From Planctomycetota bacterium (GTDB lineage Bacteria; Planctomycetota; Phycisphaerae; FEN-1346): a stretch of 34,041 bases of DNA. The notes below the pieces were generated by a model that was not told where the DNA came from, did no database searches, and saw only the letters and a list, made by a program, of their open reading frames with translations. The position numbers and the translations under genes were made by a program. The stretch spans positions 1-34,041 of the forward strand of contig JADHXV010000005.1 in NCBI GenBank assembly GCA_016782785.1, given 5' to 3'. Shown here piece by piece: positions 8,432 to 17,748 of this stretch (position 1 is the stretch's first letter; every line of letters starts with the position of its first letter).

Positions 8432-9946
8432 ATGCCGTTAAGCGCGTCGCCGCGCCCGAGGGGTCGCGGCGGCGCGGGCGTCCGGTGGAGGTTGGTTGGT
8501 GTGATCGAACTGCGGCGCGTGGCGGCCGTTATTCTGCTCTGTGTCGGCGTCGGAGCGGGCCTGCACCTGTTGCTGGACCCGCTCCGCAACGCCGGCCAGG
8601 GCGCCGCCGACAAGGCGTTGACGCTCGGTGCGGGCGCCGCCTTGGCGGTGCTGGGCGCCATCGGGGGGTATCTCATCGCCCGCATCCCCAAGGAGCGCAT
8701 CCGCGACGTGGCCGACCGCCTCGAGGTGCTGGTCCGTCGCGGCAGGGTGGGCATGGCGTTCAGCGACGCCGAGGCCGACGCCCTCGGCCGTTTCGGCCAC
8801 GCTGTCAACCGGTACCTGGCGTTCGTCAAGGACGAGGTCGAGCAGTCGCAGATAGCCGTCAAGGAACGCCAGATCCAGATGAAGGTCCTGGAGGCCGAGA
8901 AGCGGCACGTCGAGGCCGTCATCCACGCCATCAGCGACGGGGTGCTGGTCATGGACTCGTTCAGCGACCTGGTCCTGACGAACGAAGCGGCCAAGGGCAT
9001 CTTCGGTTTCCAGTTCGAGGCCGGGTCGCGCGTGCCCGTGGAAGAGGCCATCACCGATGCGACGTTCCTGGACCTCCTCAGCGAGATGCGCGAGTCGGGG
9101 TCGCTCGTCCCGCACCGGACCGCCGAGTGGAAGCGGGGCGCGGGCGAATGCGAGCGCGCCTACCGCGTCATCCTGAACACCGTTTTCGAGGGCCGCAAAC
9201 GCGACCGCGTCAGCGGCGTCGTGGCGGTTCTGCACGACGTTACGCGCGAAAAGGAAATCGCGCGGGCCAAGAGCGACTTCGTCTCCAGCGTGTCGCACGA
9301 GATGAAGGCGCCGCTGGCCAGCATCAAGGCCTACACCGAGATGCTGGTCGACGGCGACGCCGACGACCCGGCCGAGGCCCGCGAGTTCCTGGTCATCATC
9401 GCCGGCGAGACCGACCGCCTGACCCGCCTCATCGACAAAACGCTGAACCTGAGCCGCCTGGAATCGGGCCTCATCGCGGCCAACAAGGCCGACCTGGCCG
9501 TCACGGAACTGCTGCGGGCAGTGGCCGAGGTCGTCTCGCCGCAGGCTGCGGCCAAGGGCATCCGCCTCGAGGCCGACCTCGCGCCCCTCTTCTTCCACGT
9601 CCACGGCGACCGCGACATGCTGTACCAGGCCATCCTGAACGTCGTCTCCAACGCCGTCAAGTACACGCCCGAAGGCGGCCACGTGGCCATCTCGACGTAC
9701 CTGGATGACGGTGCTGTCGTCGTCGACGTGGCCGACACGGGCATGGGTGTGCCCGCCGACGAAATCGAACGCATCTTCGAGAAGTTCTACCGGTCGAGCC
9801 GGTCGGCCGACACGGCGGCCGGCACGGGGCTGGGGCTGCCGCTCGTCAAGCAGATTGTGGAGACCATACACGGGGGCCGTGTGGCGGTGGAAAGCGAGGT
9901 CGGCAAGGGGTCGGTGTTCCGGCTCTATCTGCCGGCCGTCCGCTGA
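8432..9946 (+). CDS. Membrane sensor histidine kinase (PAS, HisKA, HATPase); start could be GTG at 8501
   Basis: FVSSVSHEMKAPLASIKAY H-box, NVVSNAVKYTPEGG N-box, GTGLGLPLVKQIVE G-box; two N-terminal TMs. Confidence 0.9.
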   Translation: MPLSASPRPRGRGGAGVRWRLVGVIELRRVAAVILLCVGVGAGLHLLLDPLRNAGQGAADKALTLGAGAALAVLGAIGGYLIARIPKERIRDVADRLEVLVRRGRVGMAFSDAEADALGRFGHAVNRYLAFVKDEVEQSQIAVKERQIQMKVLEAEKRHVEAVIHAISDGVLVMDSFSDLVLTNEAAKGIFGFQFEAGSRVPVEEAITDATFLDLLSEMRESGSLVPHRTAEWKRGAGECERAYRVILNTVFEGRKRDRVSGVVAVLHDVTREKEIARAKSDFVSSVSHEMKAPLASIKAYTEMLVDGDADDPAEAREFLVIIAGETDRLTRLIDKTLNLSRLESGLIAANKADLAVTELLRAVAEVVSPQAAAKGIRLEADLAPLFFHVHGDRDMLYQAILNVVSNAVKYTPEGGHVAISTYLDDGAVVVDVADTGMGVPADEIERIFEKFYRSSRSADTAAGTGLGLPLVKQIVETIHGGRVAVESEVGKGSVFRLYLPAVR

Positions 9947-9967
9947 CACGCTGTCCTGGAGGCTGCA

Positions 9968-10345
9968 ATGGCTGCAAGGGTCCTGATAGCCGACGACGAG
10001 CCCTGCATCACGGACGTGGTGTCGCGGAAACTGCGCAAAGAGGGGTTCGAGGTCATTGTGGCGGCCGACGGCCAGGAGGCGTACGAACTCGCCATGGCCG
10101 AACGCCCCGACTTCATCATCACGGACCTCCAGATGCCCCGGATGAGCGGCCTGGAACTGTGCGTCCGCCTCGCCGCCGAACTCGCCGAGCCCGTGCCGAT
10201 CCTGATGCTGACCGCCAAGGGTTTCGAACTCGACCCGGCCGAGATCGCCCGTCTGCCCATCCTGGCGGTTATGACAAAACCGTTCAGTCCCCGCGAACTG
10301 CGCGACAAGGTCTGCCAGGCGCTCCAGGACCTTCGCGCGCCGTGA
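9968..10345 (+). CDS. Stand-alone response regulator receiver domain
   Basis: IADDEP, IITDLQMPRMSG, MLTAKG, MTKPFSP motifs; no output domain. Confidence 0.9.
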   Translation: MAARVLIADDEPCITDVVSRKLRKEGFEVIVAADGQEAYELAMAERPDFIITDLQMPRMSGLELCVRLAAELAEPVPILMLTAKGFELDPAEIARLPILAVMTKPFSPRELRDKVCQALQDLRAP

Positions 10346-10352
10346 GGAACAC

Positions 10353-11885
10353 ATGCCGCCCTCGCTCACAACCACGCTGCCCGCCAAACCGCTCACCGTT
10401 CCGAAGGGGCTCGTGGAGGGCGTTCGCGCGCGGACGGGCGTGGCGGTCCACCTGTTCGACCTCCAGGGTGCGCCGCTCGCGGGGGGTGCCGGCGTCGCCG
10501 ACGGTCCGGCGGGTCCCGCCGACGTCGAGACCCTGAGCCTCCTGGCCCGGGCCGCGATCGCCGACGACGCCGATCAGGGCGACGAGACGCCGGCCGGCCT
10601 GGCCGCCGCCTGGCCAATCCGGATTCGCGGCAAACCCGTCCTCGTGGCGGCGGCGGAACTTGACCTGGGGGGCGCCGCCGACACGGCGGTCGGCCGGCAG
10701 TGCCTGGCCGCCGTCGCCGAGGCCGTCCGCGCCCGCTTCGACGAGGCCGAGCGGACCCGGGAATGCGACTCGCTGACCGAGGCCCTGACGCAGAGTTTCG
10801 AGGAAATTTCGCTCCTGCACAACGTGGGCGAGGTTCTGCGGGTCACGCGGCCCATCGGGGGGTTGCTCGAGTACCTGTGCGCGGAACTGTGCGAGATCAC
10901 GGGGGCCGAGGCCGCCGCCGCCTACGTGCCCGACGCCTCCGGCGGCGAGGCGAACATCGTCGTCCGCGGCGACCTGCCGCTCGCCGAGCAGGACCTGCCC
11001 GCCCTGTTTGGACACGTCGCCGAGACCGCCGCCGAGCATGTGCTCATCAACAATCATTGTCAGGAAGACCCCGCGCTGGCCGCCTTCTCGCCGCACCTTC
11101 GGCAGATGGCCGTCGTCCCCCTGGATTTAGGCGACGGGCCCCCCGGCGCCCTGGCCATTCTGAACCGGGCCGGCGCCGACTTCGACAGCCCCGAGGTCAA
11201 ACTCATCCGGTCCAGCGCCGGCGCCGGCGCCGTCTTCATCGAGAACCGCCGCCTCTACAACGAACTCCAGGCGATGATGCTCGACCTGGTCCGCGCGCTG
11301 GTCTCGAGCGTCGACGCGAAAGACCCGTACACGTGCGGCCACAGCGAGCGGGTGGCCCTGACGGCCCACGCCCTGGCGTGCGAGATGGGCCTGCCCGACG
11401 ACCAGGTCGAGCAGGCGTACATGGCGGGCCTCCTGCACGACATCGGCAAGATCGGCACGCCGGAGGCCATCCTCTCGAAGGAAGGCCGCCTGGCGCCCGA
11501 CGAACGCCGCATCGTCGCCGAGCACCCCGGCATCGGCGGACGCATCATCCACGGCATCCGCAAACTGGAGACCATCCGCGAGGCCGTCATCCACCACCAC
11601 GAACGCATAGACGGGTCGGGCTATCCCGATAATCTTCCAGGCGACGCCATCCCGCCGCTGGCCCGGATCGTCGGCCTGGCCGACGCCTTCGACGCCATGA
11701 CGAGCAACCGCCCCTATCGGCCCATGCTCCCGCTGGACGCCGTCATCCGCGAGATCGAAAAGCACAACGGCACGCAGTTCGACCCGGCCGTCGTCGAGGC
11801 GTTCTTCCGCCTCGACATCGAGAACCTGATGGACCAGTTCGCCGAGCACGCCGCGGCCCGGCGCGCGGAAACCAAGAAAGGCTGA
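10353..11885 (+). CDS. GAF/HD-GYP domain protein (predicted c-di-GMP phosphodiesterase)
   Basis: LLHDIGKIGTPE, HHHERIDGSGYP and LADAFDAMTSNRPYR motifs all intact. Confidence 0.9.
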   Translation: MPPSLTTTLPAKPLTVPKGLVEGVRARTGVAVHLFDLQGAPLAGGAGVADGPAGPADVETLSLLARAAIADDADQGDETPAGLAAAWPIRIRGKPVLVAAAELDLGGAADTAVGRQCLAAVAEAVRARFDEAERTRECDSLTEALTQSFEEISLLHNVGEVLRVTRPIGGLLEYLCAELCEITGAEAAAAYVPDASGGEANIVVRGDLPLAEQDLPALFGHVAETAAEHVLINNHCQEDPALAAFSPHLRQMAVVPLDLGDGPPGALAILNRAGADFDSPEVKLIRSSAGAGAVFIENRRLYNELQAMMLDLVRALVSSVDAKDPYTCGHSERVALTAHALACEMGLPDDQVEQAYMAGLLHDIGKIGTPEAILSKEGRLAPDERRIVAEHPGIGGRIIHGIRKLETIREAVIHHHERIDGSGYPDNLPGDAIPPLARIVGLADAFDAMTSNRPYRPMLPLDAVIREIEKHNGTQFDPAVVEAFFRLDIENLMDQFAEHAAARRAETKKG

Positions 11886-11892
11886 ACACGCC

Positions 11893-12228
11893 ATGACCAC
11901 GATCGCCGATGCCTACGGCAGCATGATGGTCCTGTCGGTGGAGCCCGCCCTGACGAGCCAGGAGCACGAAGCGTTCCGCAAGGCCGCCGGCGAGCAGATT
12001 CGCTCGGGAGGCCGGTGGTTCGTCCTCGACCTCTCGGGCGTCGGCTTCTTCGATAGCCAGGGCCTGGAGGCCCTCGTCTGGTTCCAGGAGCAGGTGGCGT
12101 CGGTGGCCGGCATGGTGAAGGTGGCCGGTCTGAAGGGTCTGGCCCGAAAGACCTTCGAGATCGTCCGGTTCGATAAGAAATTCGAGGTCTTTGCCAACGT
12201 GCACGAAGCCGTGAAGAGTTTCCATTGA
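11893..12228 (+). CDS. STAS-domain anti-sigma-factor-antagonist-like protein
   Basis: FVLDLSGVGFFDSQGLEALV with conserved DSxGL serine. Confidence 0.8.
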   Translation: MTTIADAYGSMMVLSVEPALTSQEHEAFRKAAGEQIRSGGRWFVLDLSGVGFFDSQGLEALVWFQEQVASVAGMVKVAGLKGLARKTFEIVRFDKKFEVFANVHEAVKSFH

Positions 12229-12302
12229 CCGGCCCCGCGCCGGCGCCGGGCGGGGAGCGGCCCACCGGCGGCAGGACGCGGGCCGATGGCAGGAATCCAG
12301 CC

Positions 12303-14072
12303 ATGAGTGCGAATGCGACGACGCGTCGGCGGGCCCGGCTGGGCGACCTTCTGGTCGCCCGGGGCGTCATCTCCGACGAGCAACTTCGCCATGCCCTCGA
12401 GGTCCAGCAGGGCGGCCAGCAGGACCGCCTGATTGGCGAAATCCTCGTCGACCTCGGCTATGCCAGCCAGGAGCAGGTCCTCTCGGCCGTGGCCGAGGCG
12501 TGCGGCGTGCCGTTTGCACGACTTGTGCCGCAGTTGGTCGATTCGGCGGTCCGCAGCGCGCTCCCGGCCTCGTTCATCCAGAAGCACTGTGTCTTGCCGC
12601 TGTTCCGCGTGCGCGACGTGCTGACCGTCGCCATCTGCGAGCCGTCGAACGTCTTCCTGGTGGACGAGATTGCGCACGCGGCCGGCCTGAGTGTCCAGGT
12701 GGTGGCCGCCACCGCCGAGAACATCTACCGGATGCTCGACGAGACGCGTCCGGACGGCCAGGAGACCGCGGCGATGGCCGACGAACCGGCCGCCGGCCTC
12801 TCGCTCGCCGACGGCATCCTGCTGCCGGACGATTACGAGACGATGTACGGCACCTGGCCGGCCGAAAAGGTGGCGGGGCTCTTGATCCGCGAGGCCGTCC
12901 GCGCCCGGGCCAGCGCCATCCACCTGGAGCCCGACGAGAAGGTCCTGCGGATCCGGTTCCGGATCGACGGCACGCTGCACGTGGTGATGCGTCCGCCGGC
13001 CCGTCTGGCCGAGGGGTTGGCGGCGGCGTTCTGCGAGATGCTGGGCGTCTCGGCCAGCGGCAGCCAGGTCCCCGACCATCACCGCAGCGCCCGGTTGCTT
13101 GTCCAGGGCCAGCCCGTCCAGTTGCACGTGACGGGGCTGGGCGGGGCGTTCGGCCGGCGGACCGTGGTCCGGCTGGTTCGCGAGGACGAGGCCACCCGAC
13201 CGCTCGAAAAACTCGGCTGCGACTTCCGCCTGCTCTCGGCCTACCAGGACCTGCTGGCCGAGCCGCGCGGCCTCGTCCTGCTGGCCGGACCACGCGAAAG
13301 CGGCGTCACCACCACGCTCTACAGCACGCTGGGGGCGCTGGACCCGGTCCGGCTGAACGTCTGCACGTTCGAGTCGTCGGTCCACTTCGCCCTGCCGGGC
13401 GTCAACCAGTTTTCGCCGGCGACATGCGGGACGGCGGAGGCGGCCGAGGTGCTGCCGCGGCTCCTGGGCCAGCAGCCCGACGTCCTGGCGCTGGACGGCG
13501 TGCTCGACGGCCGCATCGCACCGCACGTGCTGGAAACCTCGCTGGAAGGGCGGCTGGTGGTGGCCCAGATTCGCGCGATGGACGCCGCCGACGCCGTCGC
13601 CCGGATGTCGGCCCTGGTGCCGCCGGACCTGCTGGCCGAGGCGCTGCGGGGCGTCCTGGCCCAGCGGCTGGCCCGGACGGTCTGCCTGCATTGCCGCGTC
13701 AGCCACGAGCCGCCGGCGGCGCTCAGGCGGCGCGTCGGCCGCACCTTCGGCCCGGTGGAGGAGTATGTCAACGGGCGGGGCTGCTCGAACTGCGGCCAGA
13801 CGGGGTTCCTGGGGCGCATCGGCCTGTTTGAACTGGCGCCGATGGACGCCGGCTTCTCGGACCTGGTCCGCCGCCGCGCCTCCCCCGAGGCGCTGCGGCA
13901 GTCGATTCGCGAGGCGGGTCATCCGTCGATGTGGATCGATGGCATCAACAAGGTGCGGGCGGGAATCACGTCGATCGAGGAAATCCAGCGCGTCCTGGTG
14001 GGGTGCCCGGGCGGTCTGGCCGACGCCGTGCCGGCCGAAGAGGCGGCCGCTACTCCCGGACGTTCTCCTTGA
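12303..14072 (+). CDS. PilB/GspE-like protein with MshEN-like N-terminus and degenerate ATPase motifs (putative pseudo-ATPase)
   Basis: RLGDLLVARGVISDEQLRHALEVQ MshEN-like; ASAIHLEP; GPRESGVTTTLY at the Walker A position; LLGQQPDVLALDGVLDG at the Walker B position; CLHC...CSNC zinc motif. Confidence 0.85.
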   Translation: MSANATTRRRARLGDLLVARGVISDEQLRHALEVQQGGQQDRLIGEILVDLGYASQEQVLSAVAEACGVPFARLVPQLVDSAVRSALPASFIQKHCVLPLFRVRDVLTVAICEPSNVFLVDEIAHAAGLSVQVVAATAENIYRMLDETRPDGQETAAMADEPAAGLSLADGILLPDDYETMYGTWPAEKVAGLLIREAVRARASAIHLEPDEKVLRIRFRIDGTLHVVMRPPARLAEGLAAAFCEMLGVSASGSQVPDHHRSARLLVQGQPVQLHVTGLGGAFGRRTVVRLVREDEATRPLEKLGCDFRLLSAYQDLLAEPRGLVLLAGPRESGVTTTLYSTLGALDPVRLNVCTFESSVHFALPGVNQFSPATCGTAEAAEVLPRLLGQQPDVLALDGVLDGRIAPHVLETSLEGRLVVAQIRAMDAADAVARMSALVPPDLLAEALRGVLAQRLARTVCLHCRVSHEPPAALRRRVGRTFGPVEEYVNGRGCSNCGQTGFLGRIGLFELAPMDAGFSDLVRRRASPEALRQSIREAGHPSMWIDGINKVRAGITSIEEIQRVLVGCPGGLADAVPAEEAAATPGRSP

Positions 14073-14934
14073 CCTGTTCGATCTTCTTCAGAATCCGGGC
14101 GCGTTCGCGCTTGCCCTTCTCGTCCTTGTCGGAAATCTTGTCGTGCACTTGCCGGTACATCTCCAGGGCGGTCTTGGGGTCGCCGCCCTGCAGGAAGGCA
14201 TCGGCCACCTTCTCGGCGAACTTGGTGTCGCTGTACCGCTGTTTCTCGGGCTTGGCTTCGAACAAGGCCTTGTACAGCGCCAGCGAGTGCTTGTAATCGC
14301 CGAGACGGTGGTACATGTCGGCGATGGACTCGGTCAGTTCGTTTTCCTTGAGCCGCTCGCTCTCGGGGATCATGGCGTACACCTGGAGGTAGTGCGCGAG
14401 GGCCGGCCGCCATTCGCCCGCCTGCTCGTACAGGTTCGCGATCTTCTCCAGGTTGGTCCGGTGCTTGCCCATGACGCGCGACGCCACGCCCTCAACCTGC
14501 ACCTTGATCGGCTCCGGGGCGTCCTGGGTCTTCTGCTGGAGTTGCTGGACCTGCTTGATAAGCGGCAGGAACTGGGCGTCGAACCGCTGGACCTGCTGGG
14601 CCGAGGCCACGATGAACGCCTTGAACTTCATCAGGTCGCCGGACCGATCGCCCTTGGCGAGCCGGCCGGGAACCTTGCTGGGGTCGTCGACGAGGCTGTT
14701 GGCCTTCTGCTGCATCTCCATGATCTTGCCCATCAGGGCGAATTCTTGCTGCTGAAGGGCCGAGAGCCGCTCGTCGATGACCTGGATCTTCTTGCTGATT
14801 TCCTCGCTTTCGCTCTCGGTGTCGCCTTCGCGCGTGTACGCGCGGGCGCCGGCGGCGCTGCCGATCAGGACAGCGGCCGCGGCCGCGAGCAGCACCAGCC
14901 GCCGCACCGACGATGTCGGACGATCGTTTCTCAT
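14050..14934 (-). CDS. Secreted/periplasmic TPR protein
   Basis: N-terminal signal sequence LVLLAAAAAVLIGSAAGARA; TPR-like repeats; converges on and overlaps the PilB-like gene by 23 bp. Confidence 0.7.
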   Translation of the reverse strand: MRNDRPTSSVRRLVLLAAAAAVLIGSAAGARAYTREGDTESESEEISKKIQVIDERLSALQQQEFALMGKIMEMQQKANSLVDDPSKVPGRLAKGDRSGDLMKFKAFIVASAQQVQRFDAQFLPLIKQVQQLQQKTQDAPEPIKVQVEGVASRVMGKHRTNLEKIANLYEQAGEWRPALAHYLQVYAMIPESERLKENELTESIADMYHRLGDYKHSLALYKALFEAKPEKQRYSDTKFAEKVADAFLQGGDPKTALEMYRQVHDKISDKDEKGKRERARILKKIEQVKENVRE

Positions 14935-15007
14935 GGTTCGGCCCTCGCTCTTCGAGCGTCCCGGGACGCGCGACGCGTGCGAGCGGGCCGCAGCCGCCGA
15001 CCGGCCG

Positions 15008-15319
15008 TCACCCCTCGATGGCGGTAACGCGGACGGTCAGGTACGACTGCCGGTGCCCCACGTGGGTCCGGGACCTCTTTCGCCGGCGGACCTTGACGAC
15101 CTCGAGTTTCGGCCCCTTGTCGGGACCGATGACCTCGGCCGTCACCTTGGCCCCCTCGATGAGGGGCTTGCCGACCCGCGCGCCCTTCTTGTCGGCGACC
15201 AGCAGGACCCGGTCGAACGTGATGCTGGCGCCAGGCTCGGCGTCGCGGGTGTCGATCTGGATGGTCTGGCCTTCCTCGACACGCAGCTGCGTGCCGCTGT
15301 CGTCGATAATGGCGTACAT
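15008..15319 (-). CDS. rplU: 50S ribosomal protein L21
   Basis: MYAIIDDSGTQLRVEEGQTIQID ... VVKVRRRKRSRTHVGHRQSYLTVRV is characteristic of L21. Confidence 0.9.
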   Translation of the reverse strand: MYAIIDDSGTQLRVEEGQTIQIDTRDAEPGASITFDRVLLVADKKGARVGKPLIEGAKVTAEVIGPDKGPKLEVVKVRRRKRSRTHVGHRQSYLTVRVTAIEG

Positions 15320-15498
15320 TGGACTCTCCGAACTCTCCGCACGATGACCCTGTCGGACAAACCGCGTCAGTGTACCGCCGGCGGGTGTTGGAATCAAGCG
15401 CCATTCGGCCGTAAGTACGGACGACCCCGGCAGTTGCCTATTCGCGCCGCCTGGGCCGTGCATGTGACCGTACCCGAGCGGAAGCGTGGGACAAGGGC

Positions 15499-15609
15499 TG
15501 TCATTCTGAGCGAGCGCAGCCCGTACGGGCCGTTTTCGTTGCTGTTTCACTTTTTGCCGGGTGTGACAGCGAGATTCTTCGTCGCCCTTGCGGGCTCCTC
15601 AGAATGACA
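15499..15609. repeat. MITE/REP-like element with 12-bp terminal inverted repeats
   Basis: TGTCATTCTGAG (15499-15510) and CTCAGAATGACA (15598-15609). Confidence 0.6.
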
Positions 15610-15721
15610 TTCGCTGCAGGCGAGCGCCGCTGCCGTGCCGCCCCCCGCCCGCGCAGGCGCTTGAACCCGCCGGCGCGGCGCGGTAAAGTGCCCGTTCCGC
15701 CTGATGCGACAAGGACGCCCC

Positions 15722-16933
15722 ATGGCTACGGTGCCCGATGCGAGCGGCCGGTTCGGCCCCTACGGGGGGCGGTACGTCCCCGAGACGCTCATGGCCGCCC
15801 TCGAACAACTCGCCGACGCCTACGCCGAGGCCCGCGAGGACCCCGACTTCCAGCAGCAACTCGACTACCTGCTGAAGCAGTACGTGGGCCGGCCCACGCC
15901 GCTCTACTTCGCCCGACGCCTGACGGAGGCCTGGGGCGGCGCACGCGTGTACCTGAAGCGCGAAGACCTGACCCACACCGGCGCCCACAAGATCAACAAC
16001 ACGGTCGGGCAGGCGCTGCTCGCGGTCCGCATGGGCAAGACCCGCCTGATCGCCGAGACGGGGGCCGGCCAGCACGGCGTGGCCGCCGCCACCGGGGCCG
16101 CCCTGATGGGCCTAGAGTGCGATATCTACATGGGTACTGAGGACATGCGCCGCCAGCGCCTGAACGTCTTCCGCATGCAGGCCCTGGGGGCCCGCGTCGT
16201 CGGCGTCGAGACCGGCCAGCGGACCCTCAAGGACGCCATCAACGAGGCGATGCGCGACTGGATGGCCACCGTCGAGCACACGCATTACTGCTTCGGCACC
16301 ACCGCCGGGCCGCATCCGTTCCCGGTCATGGTCCGCGATTTCCAGTCGGTCATCGGCCGCGAGATACGCCGCCAGTGCCAGAAGCAGGAGGGATGCCTGC
16401 CGACGGCCGTGGTGGCGTGCGTGGGCGGCGGCTCGAATGCCGCCGGCGCCTTCTTCGCCTTTCTCGACGACGAGGACGTTGCCCTCGTGGGCGTGGAGGC
16501 GGGCGGCCGGGGTCTGGCTTCCGGCCAGCACGCCGCGCCGCTCTGCGCCGGCAAGCCGGGCGTCCTGCACGGCTCGCTCTCGTACGTCCTCCAGGACGAC
16601 GCCGGCCAGACGCTGCCCGTCCACTCCGTCAGTGCCGGCCTCGATTACCCCGGCGTGGGGCCCGAGCACGCCTACTGGAAGGACACCGGCCGCGTCCGCT
16701 ACACCAGCGCGACCGACGACGAGGCCCTGGCGGCATTCGTGGAACTGGCCCGGACCGAGGGTATCGTGCCGGCCCTGGAGTCGTCGCACGCCCTCGTCGA
16801 GGCCAAAAAGATGGCCCCCGAGATGGACCGCCGCGACGTCCTCGTCGTGAACCTCTCCGGCCGGGGCGACAAGGACGTGGAAGAGGCCGCACGCCTTCTC
16901 GGCGACGGGCTGGCGAAAGGACCCTCGGCGTGA
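15722..16933 (+). CDS. trpB: Tryptophan synthase beta chain
   Basis: [37 protein letters not shown] lysine motif; GGGSNAAG. Confidence 0.95.
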   Translation: MATVPDASGRFGPYGGRYVPETLMAALEQLADAYAEAREDPDFQQQLDYLLKQYVGRPTPLYFARRLTEAWGGARVYLKREDLTHTGAHKINNTVGQALLAVRMGKTRLIAETGAGQHGVAAATGAALMGLECDIYMGTEDMRRQRLNVFRMQALGARVVGVETGQRTLKDAINEAMRDWMATVEHTHYCFGTTAGPHPFPVMVRDFQSVIGREIRRQCQKQEGCLPTAVVACVGGGSNAAGAFFAFLDDEDVALVGVEAGGRGLASGQHAAPLCAGKPGVLHGSLSYVLQDDAGQTLPVHSVSAGLDYPGVGPEHAYWKDTGRVRYTSATDDEALAAFVELARTEGIVPALESSHALVEAKKMAPEMDRRDVLVVNLSGRGDKDVEEAARLLGDGLAKGPSA

Positions 16934-17739
16934 ACCGCGTCACCGCCGTCTTCCGCCGCCTGCGCACCGAACGCCGGGCCGCCTTCATGCCGTTCATCGC
17001 GGCCGGTGACCCCAGCCTCGAGGCCACCGAGGCCATCCTCCGCACGCTCCAGGACCGCGGCGTGGCCGACCTCGTGGAACTGGGCGTCCCGTTCTCCGAC
17101 CCCATCGCCGACGGGCCGACCATCCAGGCCAGTTACCAGCGGGCCCTGGCGCGGGGCGTCACGCCGCAGGCCATCCTCGATACGGTCGAGCACCTGCGGG
17201 GCGGGGGCCTGGAGATGCCCGCGTGCCTGATGGTCTCGTACTCGCTCGTCTATCGGCCGGGGATGGAGCGGTTCATCGAGCGTGCGGCCCGGGCGGGCGT
17301 GGACGGCTTCATCGTGCCCGACCTGCCCGCCGACGAGGCCGGCGCGCTGGAGCAGGCCCTGACGGCGGCCGGCCTCGTGTACGTGCCGCTGGTGGCGCCG
17401 ACCACAACGCCCGCCCGCCGCGAGAAGGTCGTCGCCCACGCCACCGGGTTCATCTACTGCGTGGCGGTGACCGGCATCACCGGCGAACGCCCTGAACTTC
17501 CGAAGGATCTGGATGCGTACGTGCGCGGCATCAAGGAAGAGGCCAAGGCGCCGGTCTGCGTGGGGTTCGGCCTGTCGCGGTCGGAGCACGTTAAGGCCGT
17601 CGCCGAGGTGGCCGACGGCGCCATCGTCGGCAGCGCCATCATCCACCGCATCGCCGAGTGTGGCCAGGCGCCGCCCGCCCGCATCGCCGAGGCCGTGGCC
17701 GACCTCTGCGCCGACCTCTCGGCCCCGCTGCGCGGGTGA
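16930..17739 (+). CDS. trpA: Tryptophan synthase alpha chain (GTG start)
   Basis: [11 protein letters not shown] and [18 protein letters not shown] signature; GTGA overlap with the trpB stop. Confidence 0.95.
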   Translation: MNRVTAVFRRLRTERRAAFMPFIAAGDPSLEATEAILRTLQDRGVADLVELGVPFSDPIADGPTIQASYQRALARGVTPQAILDTVEHLRGGGLEMPACLMVSYSLVYRPGMERFIERAARAGVDGFIVPDLPADEAGALEQALTAAGLVYVPLVAPTTTPARREKVVAHATGFIYCVAVTGITGERPELPKDLDAYVRGIKEEAKAPVCVGFGLSRSEHVKAVAEVADGAIVGSAIIHRIAECGQAPPARIAEAVADLCADLSAPLRG

Positions 17740-17748
17740 TCCGCGGGC

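Noticed and set aside
13287-13310. Walker A loss as a sequencing error
   Set aside because: Lys to Val needs multiple substitutions, the frame is intact, and several other ATPase motifs are degraded too.
15722-17739. trpB-trpA without other trp genes as a novelty
   Set aside because: Split trp operons are common; motifs are canonical.
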